Origin: Archangium sp.
GTDB taxonomy: Bacteria; Myxococcota; Myxococcia; Myxococcales; Myxococcaceae
Reading direction: 5' to 3'
Assembly: GCA_022843845.1 (NCBI GenBank)
Contig: JALHMW010000012.1
Location: forward strand, 1-64,000
DNA length: 64,000 nt
Shown: positions 24,713 to 36,137 of the stretch, one piece after another
How the letters are laid out: each line of letters begins with the position of its first letter
Numbering within the stretch: the stretch's first letter is position 1
Notes under the pieces: model-generated
Seen by the model: only the letters and a program-made list of their open reading frames with translations
What the model was told of the DNA's origin: nothing
Databases searched by the model: none
Position numbers and translations under genes: made by a program

Positions 24713-25686
24713 CGCTCGATGGGCTCGAACGGCTCGAGGCGTTCGCCCTGCTCGGGCCCGGGTTCTCGGCCGATGGGCAGTGGCGGCTGTTCACGCCGAC
24801 GGACGGTGGCGATGCGGCGCTCTGGCTATCGGCCTACGAGGGCGCACCGGCGCGGGTGGTGGGCACGCTGACGCCCTTCACGCCCGAGTGGTCGCTCGTC
24901 TCGGCCCCGGCCGTCGACCTCGACGAAGGCGCGTTCGAGGCGAACGTCACGGGCATTCGGGAGCGCATCGCCGCTGGTGACGTCTACCAGGTGAACCTGA
25001 CCGTCCGCGCGCTGGTGCGCGACATCACCGGGTCCTCCCTCCTTTCGCTGTTGTGTTCGCGAGCCATTCCACGGTTCGCCGCGTGGGTTCGTCTGCCCGG
25101 CGTGGGAGAGCTGGTTTCAGGCAGCCCGGAGCTGCTGGTCGAGACCGTGGCCCGGTGGATTCACGCCGAGCCAATGAAGGGCACCGCCGCGCCGGGCCAC
25201 CGCGCCGAGCTCGAGGCGAGCGTGAAGGATCAGGCCGAGCTGGCGATGATCACCGACCTCACCCGAAACGACCTGCAGCAGCTCTGTGTGAAGGGCTCGG
25301 TGCAGGTGCCGGCCGCCCGGCGGTTCCTCGAGCTGCCGTACGTGGTGCAGGCCGTCAGCGACGTCGAAGGCCAGCTCCGCGACGGCGTGACGCTGGCTGA
25401 GGTCTTGCGCGTGATGCACCCCGGAGGCTCGGTCACCGGAGCCCCTCGCCCTGCGGCCATGACGGTGATTCGTGAGCTCGAGCCAGGCCCGCGCCGTTTC
25501 TACTGCGGCACGCTGGGCCTCGAGACCGGCGACACCTTCCGCGCGGCGCTGCTCATCAGGACCGCGACGCTGCTGAGCGAGCGACGCTGGGAATACGGCG
25601 TCGGCGGCGGCATCACGTGGGACTCGGAGCCTGAAGCCGAGCTCGCCGAGGTGCGTCTCAAGCTCGGGGCGCTCCGCCAGTCGTGA
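24709..25686 (+). CDS. pabB: Aminodeoxychorismate synthase component I
   Basis: The 325-residue protein covers the chorismate-binding fold: AGDVYQVNLT, VSGSPELLVE, PMKGTAAPG, MITDLTRNDL, MHPGGSVTGAPRPAAM and FYCGTLG. The Lys in PMKGT is the residue that separates PabB (PIKGT) from anthranilate synthase (PIAGT), so I call p-aminobenzoate synthesis. The protein is shorter than typical PabB because the N-terminal subdomain is reduced. Its GTG start overlaps the pabA stop, which fits a tight two-subunit enzyme. Confidence 0.88.
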   Translation: MTLDGLERLEAFALLGPGFSADGQWRLFTPTDGGDAALWLSAYEGAPARVVGTLTPFTPEWSLVSAPAVDLDEGAFEANVTGIRERIAAGDVYQVNLTVRALVRDITGSSLLSLLCSRAIPRFAAWVRLPGVGELVSGSPELLVETVARWIHAEPMKGTAAPGHRAELEASVKDQAELAMITDLTRNDLQQLCVKGSVQVPAARRFLELPYVVQAVSDVEGQLRDGVTLAEVLRVMHPGGSVTGAPRPAAMTVIRELEPGPRRFYCGTLGLETGDTFRAALLIRTATLLSERRWEYGVGGGITWDSEPEAELAEVRLKLGALRQS

Positions 25687-25717
25687 CGAACGGCTTCCTC
25701 GCTGGCAACCTGCGCGC

Positions 25718-26839
25718 ATGGGCGTTCACGCCACCTTCTGTCAGCTCTGCGCGCTCCCGACGCAGCACGACCACTACGTCCCGTCGGTCGGTGGCGGGCT
25801 CCGTATCTACCGGGGGCGATCAGGCTCGGCGCCGTCTGAGTCGGGTCGATCAGGCTCGGCGCCGTCTGAGTCGGGTCGATCAGGCTCGGCGCCGTCTGAG
25901 TCGGGTCGATCAGGCTCGGCGCCGTCTGAGTCGGGACGATCAGAGAACGGCGGTCACGACTGGGCCAACGAGCCAGCGAAGCCTTTTCCGTTCGGCCCTC
26001 AACACGCGTGGCTGAAGGAGGCCGTGGGGCTCGACCTCGAGGGTGGCGACGCCATCTTCCGCGGGCCGGTCGAAGATGGCGGCCTCGACGACATCGCGAG
26101 CGGTGAATCGATCTTCGTCTGGGACGGCGACGACGACGCGCTCGTCTTTCACGAGCGCTGCTGGGCCCTGATGGGGCGCCCGAAGACGGCCGAGCAGGCG
26201 CTCCGCGGCGGAGGCACGCTCGAGTGGAGCCTGCTGGAGCGCTACCACGAGCAGCTCTTCGAGTTCCGCGAGCTCGAAGCCGACGGCAAGGCGTGGATGC
26301 TGGCCGACCCGGCCACCGATGCCCGCAGCCGCGCCCGCATCGTCTCGCTCCTCGAGGCGCGCCGTCACGCAGCGCCCAGCGACACCGAGCCGAAGTCACT
26401 CGCCGACGTGCTCTCGCAAGACGTCGACTGGAGCGCCGTCACCACGCGAGTCGAGCAACGTGAGCGGCAGCACCTCGTCTACTACCGAAGGGCGCCGCAT
26501 CGCGGCATGAGCCTGGCGGCGTACCCGCACCTGCTGTGCCTGCTGAAGGACTACGCGACGGAGCCAATCCTCCCGACGGGCCCGATGCTCGACGCGCTCG
26601 AGCGGTTTCAGCTGGCGATGAAGTCGGCGCTCGAACACGACGGCCTCGGCGTGATGGTGCTGACCTCGCTCGGTGAAGGGAAGGCGCAGTACCTCGCGTA
26701 CGTGAAAGACCTGCAGGCCGCGCACGCCCGCGTCGATGCCCTGCCCGCGCGCGACGAGCCGATGCCGGCCCGCTACGACGACTCGAACGATCCGACGTGG
26801 CGCATCTTTCTGGATGAGATGGGGCTGCCGAAGCGATGA
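25718..26839 (+). CDS. Unknown protein with in-frame tandem repeat insertion
   Basis: The 373-residue protein starts with FCQLCALP and QHDHYVP, a possible zinc-binding start. It is then interrupted at about residues 34-75 by four 10-residue repeats (SGSAPSESGR) encoded by identical 30-base units. The remainder is an acidic helical protein with FVWDGDDDALVFHERCW (about residues 130-150) and later ARYDDSNDPTWRIFLDEMG. I recognise no family. It lies inside the pab-mmuM run, 31 bases after pabB and overlapping the next gene by ATGA. The repeats look like a later insertion into an ordinary protein. Confidence 0.65.
   Translation: MGVHATFCQLCALPTQHDHYVPSVGGGLRIYRGRSGSAPSESGRSGSAPSESGRSGSAPSESGRSGSAPSESGRSENGGHDWANEPAKPFPFGPQHAWLKEAVGLDLEGGDAIFRGPVEDGGLDDIASGESIFVWDGDDDALVFHERCWALMGRPKTAEQALRGGGTLEWSLLERYHEQLFEFRELEADGKAWMLADPATDARSRARIVSLLEARRHAAPSDTEPKSLADVLSQDVDWSAVTTRVEQRERQHLVYYRRAPHRGMSLAAYPHLLCLLKDYATEPILPTGPMLDALERFQLAMKSALEHDGLGVMVLTSLGEGKAQYLAYVKDLQAAHARVDALPARDEPMPARYDDSNDPTWRIFLDEMGLPKR
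25818..25943 (+). repeat. Tandem array of four 30-base units (dispersed repeat family)
   Basis: Four head-to-tail copies of a 30-base unit start at 25818, 25848, 25878 and 25908, followed by a partial GATCAG. They are almost identical; only the last differs, by one base near its end. The shared core CAGGCTCGGCGCCGTCTGAG followed by TCGGG also makes up the array at 60725-60834. The unit length is a multiple of three and the array is inside a coding frame. Confidence 0.92.
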
Positions 26840-27456
26840 CGCCGCCCGGCTACACGGTGCTCCGCGTCACTGAAGGCTTCACGATTCCGCTGCTGCACCG
26901 TCACGCCGAGCGGCTGGGCGAGGACGCGTTCGCCGCGCTCACGCACTTCGTCAGCGTCGTCGTCGACCCCGGCGTCTACCGCGTCACGTGGGATGGCCGG
27001 CAGCTGTCGACGCTCCTGCGCCCGGCGTCGAGGCTGCGTGAGGGCATGCCCACGCGGCGGGCCGTGTCTCCGATGGCTGCGCAACGAGGCCGGTTTCCGA
27101 AACCTGCGCCGCCGTCGCCGTACGACGGCGTTCGGCTCGAGGGCGTCTCGACGCTCCTGACGAACGAGGCCGGCGACGAGCTCTACGAGTCGTGCTCCGC
27201 GACGCTCGTGGCGTGGGACGGTGAAACGCTGGTGCTGGCACCCGAAGAGGCTCCCGCCGTGGCGTCACTGGCCGAGGCGGCCATCGCGGCGAACGAGCCC
27301 GTTCATCGGCGTCCCCTCGCCGCTGACGGCACGTGGCCACTGTTGCTGGTCAACGCCGTGGCAGGCACGTGCGCCATCGACGTGCCCGGCCGTGGCGTCT
27401 TCCCCGCTGACGTTCGCGCCCGGCTCACGGCGCTCCTGACGCGAGAAGACGCGTGA
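26836..27456 (+). CDS. Divergent class IV aminotransferase-like protein (PabC-like)
   Basis: The 206-residue protein follows the outline of 4-amino-4-deoxychorismate lyase: an N-terminal TEGFTIPLLHRHAERL segment, a possible cofactor Lys in FPKPAPPSPYDGV, STLLTNEAGDELYESCSATL like the xExSxxNLF strand, and LLLVNAVAGTCAIDVPGR near the end. PabC would complete p-aminobenzoate synthesis after pabA and pabB. The match is weak in the middle and the protein is short (PabC is usually about 270), so some function may be lost or altered. The ATG overlaps the previous stop and its own stop overlaps mmuM. Confidence 0.55.
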   Translation: MTPPGYTVLRVTEGFTIPLLHRHAERLGEDAFAALTHFVSVVVDPGVYRVTWDGRQLSTLLRPASRLREGMPTRRAVSPMAAQRGRFPKPAPPSPYDGVRLEGVSTLLTNEAGDELYESCSATLVAWDGETLVLAPEEAPAVASLAEAAIAANEPVHRRPLAADGTWPLLLVNAVAGTCAIDVPGRGVFPADVRARLTALLTREDA

Positions 27457-28358
27457 AGCACCCGTTCGCGGCGATTCTGGCTGCGCGTGGCGTGGTGTTG
27501 TTCGACGGCGCGCTGGCGACCGAGCTCGAGCGACGAGGCGCCGATCTCTCGAGTCACCTCTGGTCCGCGCGGCTGATCGCCGACGATCCTGAAGCCATCA
27601 TCGCGGTGCACCTCGACCACCTTCGCGCAGGCGCCGACGTCATCTCGTCCGCCTCGTACCAGGCCAGCCGGCTGGGCTTCGTGAAGCTCGGGCTCTCGGA
27701 GTCCGAGGCCGACGCGCTCCTCACCAGGGCGGTCGAGCTGGCGAACGAAGCGGTGAGACGACATGGCGACGCCTCGCGTCTCGTGGCCGCGTCGCTCGGG
27801 CCGTACGGCGCCGTGCTCGCCGATGGCAGCGAGTTCACTGGCGACTACGCGCTCTCGGTCGCGCAGCTGGTCGAGTTCCACCTGCCGCGCGTCGAGGCGG
27901 CCCTGCGCGCGTCGCCGGACCTCCTGCTCTTCGAGACGTTGCCGTCGATGGCGGAGTGCGAGGCGGTGGCCCGGGTCGCGGCGCGGTTCCCCGAGGTGCC
28001 CGTCATGGCGAGCTTCTCGGCGAAGGCGGGCGCGATCTCCCATGGAGAGTCCTTCGCGGCCGTCGTCGCCAGACTCGACGAGGTGCCGAACGTCATCGCG
28101 GTCGGCATCAACTGCTCCGCGCCCGACGTCATCGCGCCGTTGTTGAGGAGCGCCGCTCCGACGCGCGTGCTGCTCGCCGCCTCGCCGAACGCAGGAGAGA
28201 CGTGGGACGCGACGTCACGTCAATGGACAGGCACGCCGTCCCGCGGAGAGCACTTCGGGGCACTGGCCCGCTCGTACATCGAGGCCGGCGCGCGAATCGT
28301 CGGAGGCTGTTGTCGAACCAGGCCAGCAGACATCGCCGCGGCCCGGCTCGCGCTGTGA
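27453..28358 (+). CDS. mmuM: Homocysteine S-methyltransferase
   Basis: The 301-residue protein starts GTG in an overlap with the previous gene. It has FDGALATELERRG at the N-terminus and the three zinc-binding cysteines in VGINCSAPD and VGGCCRTRP. The family transfers a methyl group from S-methylmethionine (or S-adenosylmethionine) to homocysteine, giving methionine. Length fits. Its place at the end of the pab run suggests shared expression with folate and one-carbon metabolism. Confidence 0.9.
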   Translation: MKHPFAAILAARGVVLFDGALATELERRGADLSSHLWSARLIADDPEAIIAVHLDHLRAGADVISSASYQASRLGFVKLGLSESEADALLTRAVELANEAVRRHGDASRLVAASLGPYGAVLADGSEFTGDYALSVAQLVEFHLPRVEAALRASPDLLLFETLPSMAECEAVARVAARFPEVPVMASFSAKAGAISHGESFAAVVARLDEVPNVIAVGINCSAPDVIAPLLRSAAPTRVLLAASPNAGETWDATSRQWTGTPSRGEHFGALARSYIEAGARIVGGCCRTRPADIAAARLAL

Positions 28359-28362
28359 CGAC

Positions 28363-31197
<2,835 letters not shown>

Positions 31198-31378
31198 GGC
31201 GGTTGCCTTCTGGCTGAAAACGGCCGGGACCGCCACAGAGACCGAAGGCGGAAAAGCCGGCGCAAGCTACAGCGCCAAACCCGTGCCGCAAGCGGGCCAT
31301 GCCGCGTGCGGTTGATCATCGAGCCGTGGTACTCCTGTCTGAACGGTCTGGCCGGCCGTTTCGAAGCAGGGAGCCTTG

Positions 31379-34300
31379 ATGTCCTCATACCGTCGCCTCG
31401 CCCCGTTTCTGGCGGGCCTCGTCGTCATTGCGTGTGATTGCGAGAAGCCGCTGCAGGTCGCCACGGGCCAGGTCCGATGGGAGTGGGAGACGAAGGACGG
31501 CCCCCAGGCTGGCGAGACGGCGCTCATCGACTTCGGCACCATCTCGATGGGCTCGCAGGTGCAGCAGCTCGTCTTCGTGCGCAACATCGGGCGCGGCTCG
31601 TTCTCGCTGTCAGACTTCGTGAAGGTGGCCGGTGACGCCGTCACGGTGCAGAACCGGCTCGAGGCTGGCGCCGCGTTCGCGCTGACCTTCGAGCAGGACC
31701 GTCAGGTGTTTCCAGCCGAGCGGCTGCCCATCACCATCACCTTCGCGCCGCCGGTTCGGCTCGACGTGCGCTCGTATGACGTCGGGTCGCAGCAGGACTT
31801 CGTGGCGGCAGGCGCTCCGAACGCGCCGCTCGAGCTCAAGGGCCGCGCCATCTCGGGTGAGTGCGAGGTGCCCGACACCATCGACTTCGGCATCGTGCCC
31901 GTCGGCACCATGACGTCGGCCGACCTCAACCTGAGCAACGACAGCTCGATTCCAGTGCAGGTGACGACCGGGCAGATCGTCGGCGTCTCGGCGGGCATCT
32001 TCGTGGTGACGGGGCTCGATGCCTCGGGTGGGCGGGCGGTCGCCTCGGGAGAAGCGGCGCAGAGCACCATCACCTTCACGCCGACCGAGACCCGCGACTA
32101 CGTGGGGCGCATGACGGTGCGGCGCACGCAGTCGTGCCCGGAGCGCGAGATCACCTTCCGCGGCCGGGGGGTCTCCTCGTGCCTCACCTGGCGCGCCGAG
32201 CCGCCCGATGACCTACGCGCGACCTCGCTCTTCTTCGGCTACGTCGCGCCGACCACCACGGCACCAGGCACCATCACGTTCTTCAACGCCTGCAGCGCGC
32301 AGGTCGAGCTGACGGCCCTCACCACCAGCGACCCGGTCTTTGTGGTCACGGAGGCCTCGATGCTCGACCTCGCGCGGCTGACGGTCCCACCGGCGACGCG
32401 CGACCTGATGGGCCAGTGGAGCGACGGCGAAGCGACGACGACGCTCGAGTTCCGCCCCACCGCGCTTGGCCAGAAGAACGGCACCCTGCGCGCGAACACG
32501 TCGCTGTCAGGGCAGACGACCGTCGCGGTGCGCCTGCGTGGCATCGGCGGCGGGCCGCGCATCGAGGTGCGTCCGTCGCCGCTCTCGGTGGGTCGCATCG
32601 GCTTCACGCCGAACGCCTCGCCGCCCACCTTCGTGCCACGCACGCTGCGCATCGCCAACGTGGGCACGCGCCCGATGCCGGCCGACCCTCGCGGCAACCT
32701 GAAGCTCGGCGCGATGGGCATGGGCATGCCGTACTGGCGGGTGCGCGCCATCACGGGAACGCTCGCGGAGCTCTGCGTCGGGGAATGGGATCAACAGCGA
32801 AACGGGTGCACCAACACCCTTCAGCCCAACAACTACAATCCGCTCCAGGGCCTCGAGGCCGTGGCCGGTGGCGCGCTGAACCTGCCGATTCGCGTCATCC
32901 CCACGACGCCCGGCTTCAAGGAGTGGGAGGTCACGATTCTCTCGAACGACCCGATGACCCCCGAGGTGAACGTGCGCATCAACGCCGAGGCCGTCGAGGC
33001 GCCGCCCTGCAACTACGAGGTGATTCCGGGGCAGCTCAACTTCGGCGTCGTCGATCAGCCGCAGATGAGAGACCTCACCTTCACGCTGCGCAACCGCGGC
33101 ATTCAGCCGAACGACACCTGCTACTTCAACGCCATCGACGTCTCGCCGACCAGCGACGACACCTTCGCGATGCCGCTGGGCGCGATTCCGTCGCTGACGA
33201 TTCCGCCGGGCCAGCAGATCCCCATCACGGTGCGGGCGATGCCGACGCGGCCGTCTCCGACGATTCCGACCGTCGTGCGAGGAGAGGTGACGTTCGGTGT
33301 GTCGACACCCGGCGCCTCGAACGGCACCGTGCAGCTCGTCGCGACGCTGGCGCCGAGCTGCATCACCATCTCTCCATCGCCGCTCGACTTCATGAACACC
33401 GAGCTCGAGTGTGGCTCACCCGCGCGCACCATCAGCATCACCAACACCTGCTCGACCCCGCTCACGCTGAACGCCGTGACGGTGGCTGACCCGGGGCTCG
33501 CGCCGAACGGCTCTGGCTCGTGCACCACGGCGGCGGGCTGCCCACAGTTCGCCATCTCGGCAGCGGCGACGGCAGGCACCATCTCTCCTGGAGCGTCACG
33601 CACGATGCAGCTGCGCTTCAGGCCCTTCCTGCTCGGCCCCGCGAGCGGTTCGCTCAACGTCACCGTCACGCAGAACGGCCAGATGATCAGCTACCCGGTC
33701 GTGCTCGCCGGCGTCGGCGTCGCGCGCACCATGATGGGCTGCGGCGTCACCGCGATGTGCCCTGCTCCCATCACGACGGGCGCCAACACCACCGTCACGC
33801 TGACGCCCTCGGTGATGGCGCCGGGCATCGTCAGCTGCGCGTGGAGCGTCGGCTCGCGCCCGCCAACGGCGAACGGCAACTTCGGTCAGCCCACCAGCTG
33901 CACCGGCACGACGTACTTCGCCGACGTGGTGGGCACGCACGTCGTGAACTTCAACGTGACCGATGGCATCGGCACGACCTCGACGTGCTCCACGCCCATC
34001 ACGGTGACGCCGAACGGCGACCTGTGGATCGAGCTGACGTGGTCGCGGAACTACGACACCGACCTGCACCTCATTCACCCGATGGCAGGGAGCTGGTCGT
34101 CTGCCTCGAGCTGGTCGAGATCGCCGTGGGATTGCTACTACGCGAACCGCACGCCGAGCTGGGGCATGGCGCCGCAGAGCCCGAACCTCGATCGCGACGA
34201 CACCTCAGGCCGCGGCCCCGAGAACACGCGCATCAACACGCCACAGCCCGGGCTCGCGTACACGATCGGCGTCCACATGTTCGGCTCGGCCAACTCGCCA

Positions 34301-34462
34301 GTCGTCTCGACGGTGAAGGTGTACTGCGGCGGCCAGCTGGTCACGACGCAGACGCGCAGCATGGCGACGTCGAAGGACATGTGGGTCGTCGGGAGCGTGG
34401 AGTTCGGCTCGGTGTCGCCGTGCAACCTCACGCTCATCAACGGTCAGCTCAACGTGCCGTAG
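31379..34462 (+). CDS. Large lipoprotein with choice-of-anchor-D (ASH-like) repeats
   Basis: ATG 31379 follows an AGGGAG and gives 1027 residues with a lipobox ending VVIAC. The chain contains several ASPM/SPD-2/Hydin-like beta domains, seen as repeats of IDFGTxxxGxxxxxxLxLxN type (for example DTIDFGIVPVGTMTSADLNL and GQLNFGVVDQPQMRDLTF). Near residue 790 there is a PKD-like segment. The C-terminus (LWIELTWSRNYDTDLHLIHP and onward) matches a domain common on myxobacterial surface proteins. It is probably a cell-surface structural or adhesive protein. Its 3' end overlaps the convergent nat gene by 14 bases. Confidence 0.85.
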   Translation: MSSYRRLAPFLAGLVVIACDCEKPLQVATGQVRWEWETKDGPQAGETALIDFGTISMGSQVQQLVFVRNIGRGSFSLSDFVKVAGDAVTVQNRLEAGAAFALTFEQDRQVFPAERLPITITFAPPVRLDVRSYDVGSQQDFVAAGAPNAPLELKGRAISGECEVPDTIDFGIVPVGTMTSADLNLSNDSSIPVQVTTGQIVGVSAGIFVVTGLDASGGRAVASGEAAQSTITFTPTETRDYVGRMTVRRTQSCPEREITFRGRGVSSCLTWRAEPPDDLRATSLFFGYVAPTTTAPGTITFFNACSAQVELTALTTSDPVFVVTEASMLDLARLTVPPATRDLMGQWSDGEATTTLEFRPTALGQKNGTLRANTSLSGQTTVAVRLRGIGGGPRIEVRPSPLSVGRIGFTPNASPPTFVPRTLRIANVGTRPMPADPRGNLKLGAMGMGMPYWRVRAITGTLAELCVGEWDQQRNGCTNTLQPNNYNPLQGLEAVAGGALNLPIRVIPTTPGFKEWEVTILSNDPMTPEVNVRINAEAVEAPPCNYEVIPGQLNFGVVDQPQMRDLTFTLRNRGIQPNDTCYFNAIDVSPTSDDTFAMPLGAIPSLTIPPGQQIPITVRAMPTRPSPTIPTVVRGEVTFGVSTPGASNGTVQLVATLAPSCITISPSPLDFMNTELECGSPARTISITNTCSTPLTLNAVTVADPGLAPNGSGSCTTAAGCPQFAISAAATAGTISPGASRTMQLRFRPFLLGPASGSLNVTVTQNGQMISYPVVLAGVGVARTMMGCGVTAMCPAPITTGANTTVTLTPSVMAPGIVSCAWSVGSRPPTANGNFGQPTSCTGTTYFADVVGTHVVNFNVTDGIGTTSTCSTPITVTPNGDLWIELTWSRNYDTDLHLIHPMAGSWSSASSWSRSPWDCYYANRTPSWGMAPQSPNLDRDDTSGRGPENTRINTPQPGLAYTIGVHMFGSANSPVVSTVKVYCGGQLVTTQTRSMATSKDMWVVGSVEFGSVSPCNLTLINGQLNVP

Positions 34463-35267
34463 CGCTCCACTCGAACGGCGGGCCTTCGAAGCGGGTGCCT
34501 GCCGGGAAGTGCAGCGAGAAGTGAGTCGCGAGCACGGTCAACAGCGCCTCGGGGTCTGCGATCGTCGTGGTCTCGGCTGACGTCCGGGTGCGAATCGTGA
34601 GCTCACGGTTCAGCAACGTCACTCTCCCGCCGTCGTCGAGTGCGCGCGCCGCGAGCAGCCGGTTCCTGAAGTGCGACTGGGGATGGGCGCTCGTGAACCA
34701 GTTCGCGACCTCACGATCGATCGGCGGCATCGCCTCGAGCGTCGACTCCCAGACGTCGGACCACGTGTCGCCGAGTTTGACCTGGTGAAACAGCAGCGCG
34801 CCTTCACGGACGATGCGGCGTGGCTCGTGCGGGGTCGCTTGCGCCTCGTCGGTATCGAGCCGGAACGAAGACGTCGGTGACAGCCCGCCGACGCCGACGT
34901 CCGCGACCAGACGCTCGCCATCGAGTGAGACGACGTTGAACACGTGCGTCCGGGGTGGCGTGAAGTCGCGCGGGCGCTGCAGCCTGACGCGAGCGCTCAC
35001 CAGATGCGTGTCGAAGCCGAGCGCCGTGAGGACGCGGAAGAAGAGCGTGTTCTGCTCGAAGCAGTAGCCGCCTCGCCCGCCGTGAACGATCTTCCGATCG
35101 ATCGCCTCGTCGGACAGATCGACGCCCCGCCCGAGCAGCACGTCGAGGTTCTCGAACGGAATCGCCTTCACGTGCGCGAGGCAGAGCGCGTCGAGCGTGG
35201 CGCGGGTCGGTGCGTGAGCGCCTGAGAAGCCGATGCGGCGGAAGTACGCCTCGAGGTCGACCGTCAT
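34449..35267 (-). CDS. nat: Arylamine N-acetyltransferase
   Basis: The 272-residue protein has the full NAT triad context: Cys in GGRGGYCFEQNTLF, His in RTHVFNVVSL and Asp in LVADVGVGG, with IPFENLDVLLGRG near the N-terminus. NATs move an acetyl group from acetyl-CoA to arylamines and hydrazines. Length is normal. It is followed upstream on the same strand by the nucleotidyltransferase module, with about 50 bases between. Confidence 0.93.
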   Translation of the reverse strand: MTVDLEAYFRRIGFSGAHAPTRATLDALCLAHVKAIPFENLDVLLGRGVDLSDEAIDRKIVHGGRGGYCFEQNTLFFRVLTALGFDTHLVSARVRLQRPRDFTPPRTHVFNVVSLDGERLVADVGVGGLSPTSSFRLDTDEAQATPHEPRRIVREGALLFHQVKLGDTWSDVWESTLEAMPPIDREVANWFTSAHPQSHFRNRLLAARALDDGGRVTLLNRELTIRTRTSAETTTIADPEALLTVLATHFSLHFPAGTRFEGPPFEWSATAR

Positions 35268-35318
35268 CTGCTCCGCATACCAACGCGGCGTGGCCGAGTC
35301 AGCGAGGTTGGCAGGACG

Positions 35319-35849
35319 TCACCTCGTCAGCTGCGAGCGAAGCCACGTCAGGCTCTGTTGAAAGCGCGCTTCGCGATCCGCCTCACGCACCTCGTCGTAC
35401 TCCGCGACCAACGAGTCGAGCTGAGCACGCGTGAGCGGCATCTGGCGAAGGACCTGCTCGATGTGCACCCGATCCTTCGGGTCCATGCGCTCGAGCTTCG
35501 CGAGCACGATGTCGTGCGGGTGGGGGCAGACGACCGCGACCTTCTCGAGGTCGTCGAACGAGAAACGCTTGGCTCGCTCCCGCCACTTCGGAGGAGCCTT
35601 GAACGTCTCGGGGCCCCAGACCTCGGCGTGAATCGAGAACTTCTCGTGGTACCACGACAGCTCACCCATCAAGGCTTCGATGGCTTCGCCCTTGTCGACA
35701 GGCGTCGTCCACACGTCGACGTCACGACTCTGCGGCGGGTCACCGACCCAGAACGCAAGGGCGGCGCTGCCGAACACGACCAGCTCGCCTTCGCCGACCA
35801 ACCGAGCCGCGTCGCGCACGACGCGCCAGGCTACAGGGGGACTGTCCAT
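35319..35849 (-). CDS. Intact nucleotidyltransferase (DUF6036-like), third module
   Basis: I choose ATG 35849 (176 residues, MDSPPVAWRVVRDAARL) because the longer frame is antisense-like. It keeps the pol-beta nucleotidyltransferase signature VVFGSAALAFW and SRDVDVW with the DxD metal ligands. It later has VCPHPHDIVLAKLERM, a conserved helix of this group. These proteins are often annotated as AbiEii-like or DUF6036, and some act as toxins that modify tRNA. The start overlaps the small upstream gene by 19 bases, so the two are coupled. Confidence 0.75.
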   Translation of the reverse strand: MDSPPVAWRVVRDAARLVGEGELVVFGSAALAFWVGDPPQSRDVDVWTTPVDKGEAIEALMGELSWYHEKFSIHAEVWGPETFKAPPKWRERAKRFSFDDLEKVAVVCPHPHDIVLAKLERMDPKDRVHIEQVLRQMPLTRAQLDSLVAEYDEVREADREARFQQSLTWLRSQLTR

Positions 35850-36127
35850 CGCCACAGGTCCGGAAACGGGTGAGACGACACGATGCACCGGAGCGGGAGC
35901 TGCTCTCCCCACGCCTCGGGCGGAAGGTCACGCTCGAGAAACTCGGCCAGCGTCGAACCCGGCGAGCGGAGCGCTTCGGCCCAGCACGCATCGACATCAG
36001 GCATGCCGCTGGGGTGCGCCTCGAGCCACGTGAGCGCGTTGTCCCTCACGTCGTCGCGCACGCGCGCCAAACGGTACCCTCGTCGAGCACGGTCGAGCTG
36101 CTGAGCCACTTTCGCGTCCGGCGTCAC
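35831..36127 (-). CDS. Small partner protein of the third nucleotidyltransferase module
   Basis: The 98-residue acidic protein (MTPDAKVAQQLDRARRGYRL, ending FPDLWRWTVPL) overlaps the nucleotidyltransferase start by 19 bases. It has no helix-turn-helix that I can see. By position it is equivalent to the small first genes of the other two modules. It may be an antitoxin or a subunit, but the sequence itself does not say. Confidence 0.6.
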   Translation of the reverse strand: MTPDAKVAQQLDRARRGYRLARVRDDVRDNALTWLEAHPSGMPDVDACWAEALRSPGSTLAEFLERDLPPEAWGEQLPLRCIVSSHPFPDLWRWTVPL

Positions 36128-36137
36128 GACAGAGAGC

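Noticed and set aside
25818..25943. CRISPR array reading of the 30-base repeats
   Set aside because: The units abut with no spacers, and they are in frame within a gene; no cas genes are present.
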